A stretch of DNA of 64,000 nt from Planctomycetota bacterium (GTDB lineage: Bacteria > Planctomycetota > UBA1135 > GCA-002686595): assembly GCA_947484275.1 (NCBI GenBank), contig CANKOY010000003.1, positions 62,001-126,000 on the forward strand. The letters are read 5' to 3'. The notes under the pieces were generated by a model. The model was not told where the DNA came from. It saw nothing but the letters and a program-made list of their open reading frames with translations, and made no database searches. Made by a program: the position numbers and the translations under genes. Positions 32,840 through 40,400 of the stretch are shown in pieces; positions within the stretch are counted from its first letter, which is position 1; the number at the start of each line of letters is the position of its first letter.

Positions 32840-33364
32840 TCAGGCCGTCTTGCGTCCCAGCCGAATCACGGCAGCGAGGTCGCGCAATGCTGTCCAGAGC
32901 ACCGCGGGGGCCATCAACGCGAGCAGGCCCCTGAGAACCGGCGGCGCGCCGGAGTCTATCCACCGCAGGGCGGTTGGCGCAGCGCGACCTGGGCCCGCTT
33001 CGTTCCAGATCGAGAGCAGCAGGGCTCCAAATCCCGCGGCGATCGCCACGTGCAACAGATATTCGCCGCGCGGAAGCCCTCCCAGGTCGCGGCGGCTTTC
33101 GGGCTCCAACCAGAAATCCGCGACGGAGATGGCAGCGTCGAAGACCAGCAGCGCCACAAGCGCCCAAAACCAAGCTCCTTCGAAGGAGAAGTTGGGTACA
33201 CCCAGGAACAACAGCGCGTAGGTCGGTCCGCGCAAGCAATGGGTGACTAATTCCGCGCGCGCCGGCCGATGGCGGTGCAGCTGCTGGGCCAGCGTGTGGA
33301 AGAACAGGATGTCAGCGCCACCCAGCAAGCCGATTGCGAGAAGCAGGTAGGTGGGCAGGACCAT
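32840..33364 (-). CDS. Small multi-pass membrane protein of unknown function
   Basis: A 174-residue protein; ATG 33364 is chosen because it begins directly with a hydrophobic helix (VLPTYLLLAIGLLGGADILFF). Four to five helices follow. Conserved-looking histidines occur in FFHTLAQQLHRH, ELVTHCLRG and EYLLHVAIA, one near each membrane edge, which might hint at metal or heme binding, but nothing proves this. It is translationally close (4 bases) to the downstream DUF4013-like gene. I do not recognise the family. Confidence 0.7.
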   Translation of the reverse strand: MVLPTYLLLAIGLLGGADILFFHTLAQQLHRHRPARAELVTHCLRGPTYALLFLGVPNFSFEGAWFWALVALLVFDAAISVADFWLEPESRRDLGGLPRGEYLLHVAIAAGFGALLLSIWNEAGPGRAAPTALRWIDSGAPPVLRGLLALMAPAVLWTALRDLAAVIRLGRKTA

Positions 33365-33467
33365 GGGATGTGCCTGCGCGGAGCATAGCACCGTCAACGC
33401 TTGCGGATCGGCCAGTCCCGGCGGCCGTCCATTTCGCAACTCCGCCGTGAGAAAAGGAGGTGGCTTG

Positions 33468-33506
33468 GTGTCGAAGTCGAATCTGGAACCGGTTCTTCAC
33501 TCGTGA
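33468..33506 (+). CDS. 12-codon leader ORF with perfect Shine-Dalgarno upstream of the S1-domain gene
   Basis: AAAAGGAGGT (33452-33461) is the strongest ribosome binding site in the window and sits 6 bases before GTG 33468. The frame encodes 12 residues (MSKSNLEPVLHS, reading GTG as Met) and stops at TGA 33504-33506. That TGA is in the same frame as the S1 gene, whose ATG 33513 has no ribosome binding site of its own. Either this is a leader peptide with re-initiation, or the true start of the S1 protein is GTG 33468 and the TGA is a mutation, an error or recoded. Confidence 0.55.
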   Translation: MSKSNLEPVLHS

Positions 33507-33512
33507 TACTCC

Positions 33513-34658
33513 ATGGGCATGGGACGCGAGCCGGATTCGCTGTCGGCGGGTAGGGATCACGGGTCCCACACCCTCAAGGTTTACTCCGGCACCGTCGTCG
33601 GGTTGTTCGGGAAGGACGTGTTCGTTGAGCTCGGCGTGCGCATGCAAGGCGTGATCGAGCTCGATCACTTTCAGTCGCCGCCGGCTGTCGGGGATGTGTT
33701 CGAGTTCACGTTGCGCGGGCAAGAGGACGGACTCTGGGCTCTTTCTTTGCGCGAGGAGGAGGTGCTCTCCACCTGGGAAAACCTCGAACTCGGCAGTTGG
33801 GTCCAGGCGCGCGCGGTGCGCAGTGCGTTCGGTGGGTTGGAGATGAAAATCGGGCCGTTGCACGGTTTTCTGCCGAAGTCGCACACCGGGCTCGCGCGCG
33901 ACGAGAAGCTGGATGTCCTCGTGGGCAAGCACTTCACCTGCGAAGTGATCGAGATCGAGCGCGAACGCCAGCGCGTCTTGCTCTCGCGGAAATTCGTCGT
34001 GCAGCACGAGCGCACTCATCCTCACCAGCGCGAACTCGGATCCCTGCGTGTCGGCGAGAAAGTGCACGGCACCGTGACGCGCCTCGAGGAGTACGGCGTG
34101 TTCGTTCATTTCGGACAGGGCCTCGAGGGCCTGGTGCACGTCTCGGACATCGCCTACGAGCGCGTCGGCCATCCGGCGGACAGCTTGCGCGTGGGCCAGG
34201 CCGTGGAGGCGCGCGTGCTCGCGATTCGCGCCGGCGGGCGGCGCATCGCCCTGGGCCTGAAGCAACTGACGCCCAATCCATGGGAGCGCGTGGGCGAGCA
34301 ATTGGCCCCCGGCGATCTGGTCGAGGGTCGAATCACGCGCGTGCGCGACTTCGGCGCGTTCCTGTCGATCGCCCGCGGCATCGAGGGGCTCTTGCCCGCC
34401 GGCGAGTGCGGACTGCGCCCGGGAGAACCGATCACTGCCGCCCTCCGTCCGGGCGAAACGGTCTCCGCGCGCGTGCTCGAACTCGACGCGCCCCGGGAGC
34501 GCATCGCTTTTTCCCTGTGCCACTCGAGCGGCGCGCGCATCGAGCGGGCGGAAGCTGCCAACCGCGCCCTGTGGCTCGAAAATTCCAAGGGTGCGCCAAG
34601 TCAGCTCGCGGAGTCTCTGAAAGACAAGCTTGCCGCGGCCCTGCGGCGCTCGGGTTGA
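33513..34658 (+). CDS. S1-domain RNA-binding protein (four S1 repeats)
   Basis: A 381-residue protein with four S1 OB-fold domains. The first is at about 22-90 (KVYSGTVVGLFGKDVFVELG), the second at about 90-165 (GSWVQARAV...FLPKSH), and the third at about 175-250 (GEKVHGTVTRLEEYGVFVHFGQGLEGLVHVSDI), the most canonical. The fourth is at about 262-335 (GDLVEGRITRVRDFGAFLSIARGIEGLLPAGE). It is shorter than ribosomal protein bS1 (six domains) and probably a paralogue that binds RNA in translation or RNA turnover. It starts at ATG 33513 or 33519, without a ribosome binding site, just after a short leader ORF in the same frame. Confidence 0.9.
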   Translation: MGMGREPDSLSAGRDHGSHTLKVYSGTVVGLFGKDVFVELGVRMQGVIELDHFQSPPAVGDVFEFTLRGQEDGLWALSLREEEVLSTWENLELGSWVQARAVRSAFGGLEMKIGPLHGFLPKSHTGLARDEKLDVLVGKHFTCEVIEIERERQRVLLSRKFVVQHERTHPHQRELGSLRVGEKVHGTVTRLEEYGVFVHFGQGLEGLVHVSDIAYERVGHPADSLRVGQAVEARVLAIRAGGRRIALGLKQLTPNPWERVGEQLAPGDLVEGRITRVRDFGAFLSIARGIEGLLPAGECGLRPGEPITAALRPGETVSARVLELDAPRERIAFSLCHSSGARIERAEAANRALWLENSKGAPSQLAESLKDKLAAALRRSG

Positions 34659-34666
34659 GGCGCGGG

Positions 34667-35101
34667 CTACTTCGCCGCCTCCATCATCTTCGCCACCCGC
34701 GCCTGGATCAGGGCGAAGCGCTGGCGGCCCACCTCGCACTGCGTCGCGATCCACTCCGCGTTGCGAAACGCCGTGGGCGCCACTTCCGAGCGAAAACGCG
34801 CCAGGTGCGGATGCACCTTGGCGAACAGGAACAGGCCCTCGCCGCTGTTCTCGATCAAAAAGTCCGCGTTGACCGCTCCGTTGCGCGCGAAGGAATAGGC
34901 CATCTCCCAGTAGCTCGACACCTGGCGCCAGGCAGCGTTGTTCGGATGGGTGAGGGCCACGACGGCAGCGAGTTCGTCCCAGTTCCTGGGCATAAAGCGC
35001 ATCATCGTGTCCCGCGACTGGCGCATCACCGCTTCGCGGCGCAGCTCATACAGCCTCAGGATCAGTTCCGCGTCGTGATGGTCGGCAATTTCTTTCGTCA
35101 T
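34667..35101 (-). CDS. Conserved hypothetical protein, cytoplasmic
   Basis: A 144-residue protein of mixed helical content without signal peptide or membrane helix. It begins MTKEIADHHDAELILRLYELRREAVM; tryptophans in NWDELAAVV, AWRQVSSYWEMA and NAEWIATQ are regularly spaced, and KVHPHLARFRSE is basic. I do not recognise a family. TAGAAT lies 9 bases before the ATG on the minus strand, so the message probably has a leader of only about 3 bases. It converges on the S1 gene with 8 bases between the two stops. Confidence 0.72.
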   Translation of the reverse strand: MTKEIADHHDAELILRLYELRREAVMRQSRDTMMRFMPRNWDELAAVVALTHPNNAAWRQVSSYWEMAYSFARNGAVNADFLIENSGEGLFLFAKVHPHLARFRSEVAPTAFRNAEWIATQCEVGRQRFALIQARVAKMMEAAK

Positions 35102-35110
35102 GGTGGCGGG

Positions 35111-35116
35111 ATTCTA
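35111..35116 (-). promoter_or_regulatory. -10 box TAGAAT before the 144-residue hypothetical gene
   Basis: TAGAAT on the minus strand, ending 9 bases before the ATG at 35101. The start site predicted from it leaves almost no leader. Confidence 0.4.
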
Positions 35117-35166
35117 GCGCGGTCCGCGATCTCCATGGGCCTTCACTCGAAGTGGCTGTCGCCGGA

Positions 35167-35172
35167 TAGAAT
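35167..35172 (+). promoter_or_regulatory. -10 box TAGAAT before the CGTU selenoprotein gene
   Basis: TAGAAT ends 6 bases before ATG 35179, so the expected transcription start is the A of the ATG (leaderless message). No -35 of consensus type is clear. Confidence 0.4.
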
Positions 35173-35178
35173 CCTGCG

Positions 35179-35532
35179 ATGGAAGAGCAGCCGAAGCCGG
35201 GCGCCGTCGTCGCCCAAGGTGCCCTGGACTACGTCAAGGAACTGCAGTCCGCGCTGATTCGCGGCGGACTGGACGCACAGATCGTGCGCCCGCCCAAGGA
35301 ACACTGCGGGACCTGAGGCACCAATCTTTGGCTCGCGGTCGCGTGCCAGGATCAAGGGCGGGCGGCGCAGTTGCTGGAGCAACACTGGCAATCGCAGTTC
35401 GCTCCCGACGGAGTCGAGTCGGGATCCGCTGGCTTCGATCTCGATGCCGACGAACTCGAGTGTCCCGCCTGCGGGCGGAAATTTGCCAACGGGCCCACGC
35501 GTTGCCCGGGCTGCGGCCTGCGCTTCGGCTGA
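35179..35532 (+). CDS. Probable selenoprotein: DUF2007-like domain with CxxU motif plus C-terminal zinc ribbon
   Basis: One frame of 118 codons runs from ATG 35179 to TGA 35530-35532, broken only by TGA 35314-35316 at codon 46. Read as Sec, the protein has 117 residues with the motif C43-G-T-U46 in KEHCGTUGTNLWLAVA. The sequence on both sides of the TGA is protein-like: before it, GALDYVKELQSALIRGGLDAQIV resembles the alpha/beta start of DUF2007-type domains. After it come NLWLAVACQDQGRAAQLLEQHW and a C-terminal zinc ribbon (CPACG...CPGCG). A bSECIS-type hairpin with loop GGTC lies at 35329-35348, 20 bases after the TGA. The function is not known; CxxU suggests a thiol/selenol redox site. Without recoding, a 45-residue fragment would result. 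Confidence 0.78.
35329..35348 (+). promoter_or_regulatory. bSECIS hairpin of the CGTU selenoprotein gene
   Basis: Outer stem TGGC/GCCA (35329-35332 with 35345-35348), a T-T mismatch (35333 and 35344), inner stem CGC/GCG (35334-35336 with 35341-35343), and apical loop GGTC (35337-35340). In the E. coli fdhF SECIS a bulged U also lies three pairs below a GGUC loop, and the loop is 18 bases after the UGA (20 here). Confidence 0.75.
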
Positions 35533-35541
35533 GGGCCTCCC

Positions 35542-36858
35542 TCAGGCCTTCGCGGGCGGCAAGAGTCGCCAGAGAAGGGTCAGCCCGAGCAAGGCCGCCA
35601 GAGCCGATGCCGCGAGCACACCGACTTTTGCGTACTGCAGGGGCGCGCCTTCGAGTGAGAGCCCCGCGATGAACAGCGCCATCGTGAAGCCGATGCCCGC
35701 TAGGCACGCGCCAGCGCTCAGGATTGGCCAGGTCACGCCCTGCGGCAGGCTGGCCAACTTCAAGCGCACGGCGAGGAAACAAAACAGCACGATTCCCAGG
35801 GGTTTTCCGAGCACCAGACCGGCGCTCACAGCCAGCGCCACCGGTTGAGTCAGGTCGGAAACGTGGAACGCGACCCCCGCGTTCGCCAGGGCGAAGATCG
35901 GCATGATCGCGAAGCCCACCCAGGGGTGCATCACGCTCTCGATGTACTCCACCGGTGAGACAACGTCGCGCGCCGCGGATTGGACCTGGCGCAAGTGACC
36001 GACGCGCGCGCCGCGGTTTTTCCAGCCGTCGCCGGCCATGATCGCGGCGGCGCGCTCCATGCGTTGGCGGAAACCGCCGGTGCTGATCAGATTTCGGGCT
36101 GGCGTGAGCAACCCCAGCGCAACGCCCGAAATCGTTGCGTGCACGCCCGAAGCATGGAAGGCCAGCCACACCAGTCCGCCGACGATGATGTAGACCCCAA
36201 TGCTGCGCATACCCAGGCGCGCCAGGAGGAACACCAGTGCCAACCCGCCCAGTCCCAGCCCCAGGGCCGTGGCGTTGATTCCCTGCGTGTAGCCGACCGC
36301 AATCACGAGAATGGCCCCGATGTCGTCCGCGATCGCTAGCGACAAGAGCAGCACGCGCAGGGAACTCGGTACGCGAGTTGAGAGCAGCGTCAAACAACCG
36401 ACCACGAAAGCGATGTCCGTAGCCATGGGAATGCCCCAGCCGCTCGCGGCTTCGCCGTCACCCTGCAGCGCCACGTAGCACAGGGCTGGCACCACCATGC
36501 CGCCGATCGCCGCGACCACCGGCAAGGTCGCGCGTCGAAGCGTGCGCAATTCGCCGAGCACCAGTTCACGTTTCACTTCCAGGCCGATGACGAAGAAGAA
36601 CACGGTCATCAGGCCGTCGTTGATCCAGTGCTGCAGCGAATGGCTCATCTGCCACGGGCCGAGCCCAAACGTCAGCTTCGTCTGCCAGAACGCGAGGTAC
36701 TGCTCCTGCAGCGGCGTGTTCGCCAGGATCAGGGCCGCGAGCGTGCACAGGAGCAGCACCACGCCCCCAGCCGCTTCGATGTGAATGAAGCGCTCGAAGG
36801 GCTCGGTCAGTGCGTCGATGGGCCGACGCTCTTGGTCCTCGGACGGGGTGGCGATCAG
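35542..36858 (-). CDS. nhaA: Na+/H+ antiporter NhaA
   Basis: An integral membrane antiporter, about 438 residues, that exports Na+ in exchange for H+. Conserved residues are visible: MATDIAF (Asp equivalent to D133), LAIADDIGAI (the DD pair of helix V equivalent to D163/D164), GKPLGI (Lys equivalent to K300) and HPWVGFAIMPIFALANAG. The N-terminus PFERFIHIEAAGGVVLL is typical. No ATG, GTG or TTG exists between the end of the upstream gene and this segment. CTG 36858, which overlaps the upstream TGA as CTGA, is the most plausible start. Translation would be coupled to the SRPBCC gene. Confidence 0.93.
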   Translation of the reverse strand: MIATPSEDQERRPIDALTEPFERFIHIEAAGGVVLLLCTLAALILANTPLQEQYLAFWQTKLTFGLGPWQMSHSLQHWINDGLMTVFFFVIGLEVKRELVLGELRTLRRATLPVVAAIGGMVVPALCYVALQGDGEAASGWGIPMATDIAFVVGCLTLLSTRVPSSLRVLLLSLAIADDIGAILVIAVGYTQGINATALGLGLGGLALVFLLARLGMRSIGVYIIVGGLVWLAFHASGVHATISGVALGLLTPARNLISTGGFRQRMERAAAIMAGDGWKNRGARVGHLRQVQSAARDVVSPVEYIESVMHPWVGFAIMPIFALANAGVAFHVSDLTQPVALAVSAGLVLGKPLGIVLFCFLAVRLKLASLPQGVTWPILSAGACLAGIGFTMALFIAGLSLEGAPLQYAKVGVLAASALAALLGLTLLWRLLPPAKA

Positions 36859-37292
36859 GCCTCGCAGAACTTCTTCACGGCGTCCATGTCCGCCTCGACC
36901 GCCTTCCGAATCATGCCAGCGATCAGCGGGTTGATCACTCGCGCGAAGAAGTTCCGCGGCGTGGCATCCATCACCAGCGTCAGCTCCACCCTGTCCGGGG
37001 CAACTTGCTTCACGCGGAACAGCGTATCCCAGCATGTTCCGCCGGCCTCGGACACGAGCCGCACGTGTTGGTTGGCGGCGTATTCAGTGACCTCGAGCTC
37101 TACCGTGGCCCTGCGCTTGCCCATCAGGCGGGTCTCCCGAAAGCGCGCGCCCACGCCCCGGCGCGTGTCGGAGAGGAACTCGACCTCGACGATGTGGGGA
37201 ATGGCCTTGCGGAAGTTCTCGATGTGCGCGATCACGTCGAACACTCGAGCAAGCGGGGCGCGAATCTCGCGCGTGACGGTGGTGCGGCCCAT
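36855..37292 (-). CDS. SRPBCC-family (polyketide cyclase/START-like) protein
   Basis: A 145-residue helix-grip protein: REIRAPLARVFDVIAHIENFRKAIPHI at the N-terminus, RFRETRLMGKRRATVELEVTEY in the middle and the long C-terminal helix NFFARVINPLIAGMIRKAVEADMDAVKKFCE. ATG 37292 is chosen as it starts the first strand. Such proteins bind hydrophobic ligands or lipids, and the ligand here is unknown. TATTCT ends 10 bases before the ATG, pointing to a very short leader. It overlaps nhaA by four bases at the CTGA. Confidence 0.88.
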   Translation of the reverse strand: MGRTTVTREIRAPLARVFDVIAHIENFRKAIPHIVEVEFLSDTRRGVGARFRETRLMGKRRATVELEVTEYAANQHVRLVSEAGGTCWDTLFRVKQVAPDRVELTLVMDATPRNFFARVINPLIAGMIRKAVEADMDAVKKFCEA

Positions 37293-37302
37293 GGGGACGG
37301 CC

Positions 37303-37308
37303 AGAATA
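37303..37308 (-). promoter_or_regulatory. -10-like TATTCT before the SRPBCC-nhaA pair
   Basis: TATTCT on the minus strand ends 10 bases before the start codon, predicting a leader of about 4 bases. Confidence 0.35.
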
Positions 37309-37418
37309 CCGTAGGGGGGCTGGTATCTCCTTCCCGGTTCGTGTCGCAGCCGAACCTGTACCGGATCGACACGAACCGAGGGGTTGCCGGAGTGCCAGCG
37401 CGGGTACAACTTGGGGCC

Positions 37419-40400
37419 ATGCATCGCCCTCTGTTCACATCCCTCCGTTCCCTGCTCATCGGGCTGGGTTGCTCAATCCTCTGGCTGGGTCCCATCGGCG
37501 CCCAAGAACCCCAGAGCGGCGGCTTTCAGCAGGCGATGACCTCCGCGGGCCGCGCGATGGAGGCGGGCAACTTGCCCCAGGCCCGCGAGTGGATCGAGCG
37601 CGCACTGGAGCGCGATCCGCGCTCCGTCGACGCCTGGCGCCTGCGCGTGCGCTGGGCCGCGGCCGTGGCCGACAGCGATGAGCTCGTCTACGCCCTGCAC
37701 CAGGCCTTGCGCAATGCGCGGGCCCAGAAACTCCCTAGCGCGAACATTGACGAAATTCGCACGGCGGTGTTTGCCGAGGATCCGATCGCCAAGGACCTGC
37801 TGTCGCTCGACGTCACGTTCTCGAAGAAGCTGATCGACCTTGCTGCGCGCTACGAGAAGGAACTGCGGCCCCACGCGGCGATCACAGTGCTCAAGACCGT
37901 GTTGGCCCTCGATCCGCTGCATGAAGCGGCGCAGGCGTCTATCGAGCGCATCGCCTCGCGACCGGATCCGTCGCTCGCCGCCGACGCCAAACCCAAGGAC
38001 CTGTTCGCGGACGTGTCGCGGGAGTGGATCATCGAGCACGACAAGGCTCACTCCACCTGGGAGACGCGCGCAGAGCTCGAGCGCGAGAACTACACCACCT
38101 ACACCGATGCCGGCTACGAAGTCCTGGTTCGCGCCGCCGAGGCCATGGAGCAGATGAACGCTTTCTACAGGCGTTTTTTCCGCTACGGCACCGAGGAGGA
38201 CGGTCGAACCGTCCCGCGCATCGCGCTGCACATTTTCAAGGACCGCGACGAGTACCTGAAGCTCGGCAAGGGTCCGCCCGTGGAATGGTCGGGCGGCCAT
38301 TTCACCGGCGACTCGGTGGAGACTTACATTTCAGGCAGTTTCGACGGCACCACGGGCACGCTGTTCCATGAAGCCGCGCACCAATTCGTTTCCCTGGCGA
38401 CTTCGGCGGCAGGCTGGTTGAACGAGGGCCTGGCTTCGTTCTTCGAGGGCACGCGCATGTTGGCCAACGGCACGGTGCTGATGAACCTGCCGGCGAACCA
38501 CCGCCTGTTCCCCCTCGCCACGCGCATGGAGAAGGGTTGGATGAGCGGTCCCACCGACGGAATTTCCGCCGACGGAACGGGCGAGCCCGAGCGCGCGCCG
38601 ACTTTCGCCACGGTGCTGGAGAACAAGTACGCCTGGGGCCCGCCGTGGTATGCGCCGACCTGGGGCGTGGTGTTCTTCCTCTACAACTACCAGGATCCCG
38701 TGGACGGCCGCTTCGTGTACCGCAGGGCCTTCGGCGATTTCGTCAACGCTTCTGGCGGCCGCGAGGGCTCAGGCGCCGTGGAGAACTTCGAGAAAGTGGT
38801 GCTCGCCAATCCAATGCCGCCGATCAAGGGCTTTGAACGGCCCAAGGGTTCGGCGGACGTGGCCTTGCCGAAGACCACCGCCGAACTCGACAGCGTCTGG
38901 AAGAACTGGATGCTGGAGTTGCGCGACGAGCAGCAGGGCAAGCTCGAACGCGTGCGCCCCTTTCTTTCGTGGGGACGCGCGGCGATCCTGGCCGGGGATC
39001 TCGAATCGGCCCAGGAACACTTCGAAAAGGGTGTCGTCGCCGCGCCTGACGATTTTTCGGTGCGCCTGGAATTCGCGGCGATGTTGGCGGACAGGCTCAA
39101 GAACCCCGATCGAGCAGCGAAGCTCGTGGAATCCGCTCTGGTGATCCTCGAAAACGCGAAGACGCCCGACACGCGCGCGATCGCGGCGGCGGAACGCGCG
39201 CTGTCGAAGTACGACCCCAAACGCGAGACCTTGGAGACCCTGCGCCGCGAGATGGCCGCGGCATCGGGCGCCTTGGTTGAGCGCTACCTGGCGGCGAATC
39301 GCCCCCTGATGGTCATGGACGTGTCCTGGCGCCTGGGCTCGGATCTCGGCGTCCCGGAGCTGTTCGCCTTCTACGAGCGCGCTGCCCGCTCAAGCAGCAA
39401 GTCCCTGCGCATCTGGGAACTGGCCTACAACGAAAGGGACCTCGCGGGCTGGGTCGCGGCTGGAACGGGCTCGCCGTTCACGCCCGCGGGCATGTTCCTC
39501 GATGCGAAGTACTCGACTTTTGATCCGACGCAGTTCGACTACCAGGCCCTGACCCTGGACCGCGCCACGAACGGCGATTTCTCCATGGACGCCGAGGTGC
39601 TGGCCGAGCGCGGAAAAGTGAACTTCGCCGGTTTCGTCTTCGGCCGCAAAGATGCTTCCAGTTTCCACGGACTCTTCTTCTTCCCCGGCAAGGAACTGAA
39701 AGAGGGTCTCGCCGCGCCAGGCTACGTTGACCTGTTGTCCAGTTTCGGAAGCGGGACGATCAAGACTTGGCGCCACGTTCCCGTGGACACGACGGTCGCA
39801 GCCGGATCCTCGAGCGCTGGCGCCTGGCACAAGTTGCGCGTGGACGTAGCAGGCCGATTCGTCGATCTGTGGTTCGACGGCGAACTCCTCGCGACCCAAG
39901 AATATCCGAGCATCGATGTGTTGCGCGGCAGCTTTGGCCTGATGGTGGGCCGCGGGGAAGCGCGCTTTCGAAACGTGCGTTTCCTGGCCAGCGATTCGCG
40001 CGATCCGGTTGCGGGCATCGAGCGCGAAATGCGCCTGGCGAAATTGTCCGGCCGCGGCGCGCGCGAGACCGGCAGCTACCTCGGCAGCGTTCCGCCCTGG
40101 CCCAAGGTCTCGAAGTGGATCCAGGGCGAGCGCAAGGACTGGGACGAAGCCGGCCGAGTGCCACAGCTCTTGGTGTTCTTTTCGATCCAGCAGAACGACA
40201 CCGTGCGCCTGGACACCTGGCTCACTTCGTTCGAGGCCGACGCCCGTCGATACGGACTCAAAGTGGTCGCGATCGCTTCACCAAACGATGAAAAGGCCCT
40301 GGCGGAATACCTGGAGAAGTGGCCGATGCCCGGCGCGATCGGAATCGACTACCGCGCGCCAAAGGCCAGCGGCATCGGCGACAGCTTCGAGACGTTTTTC

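Noticed and set aside
33504-33506. In-frame TGA before the S1-domain gene as a third Sec codon
   Set aside because: No Cys is nearby, and the first downstream hairpin (CCAT/ATGG, loop GGGC) has its loop only 8 bases after the TGA, too close for a bSECIS. A leader ORF or a mutation explains it better.
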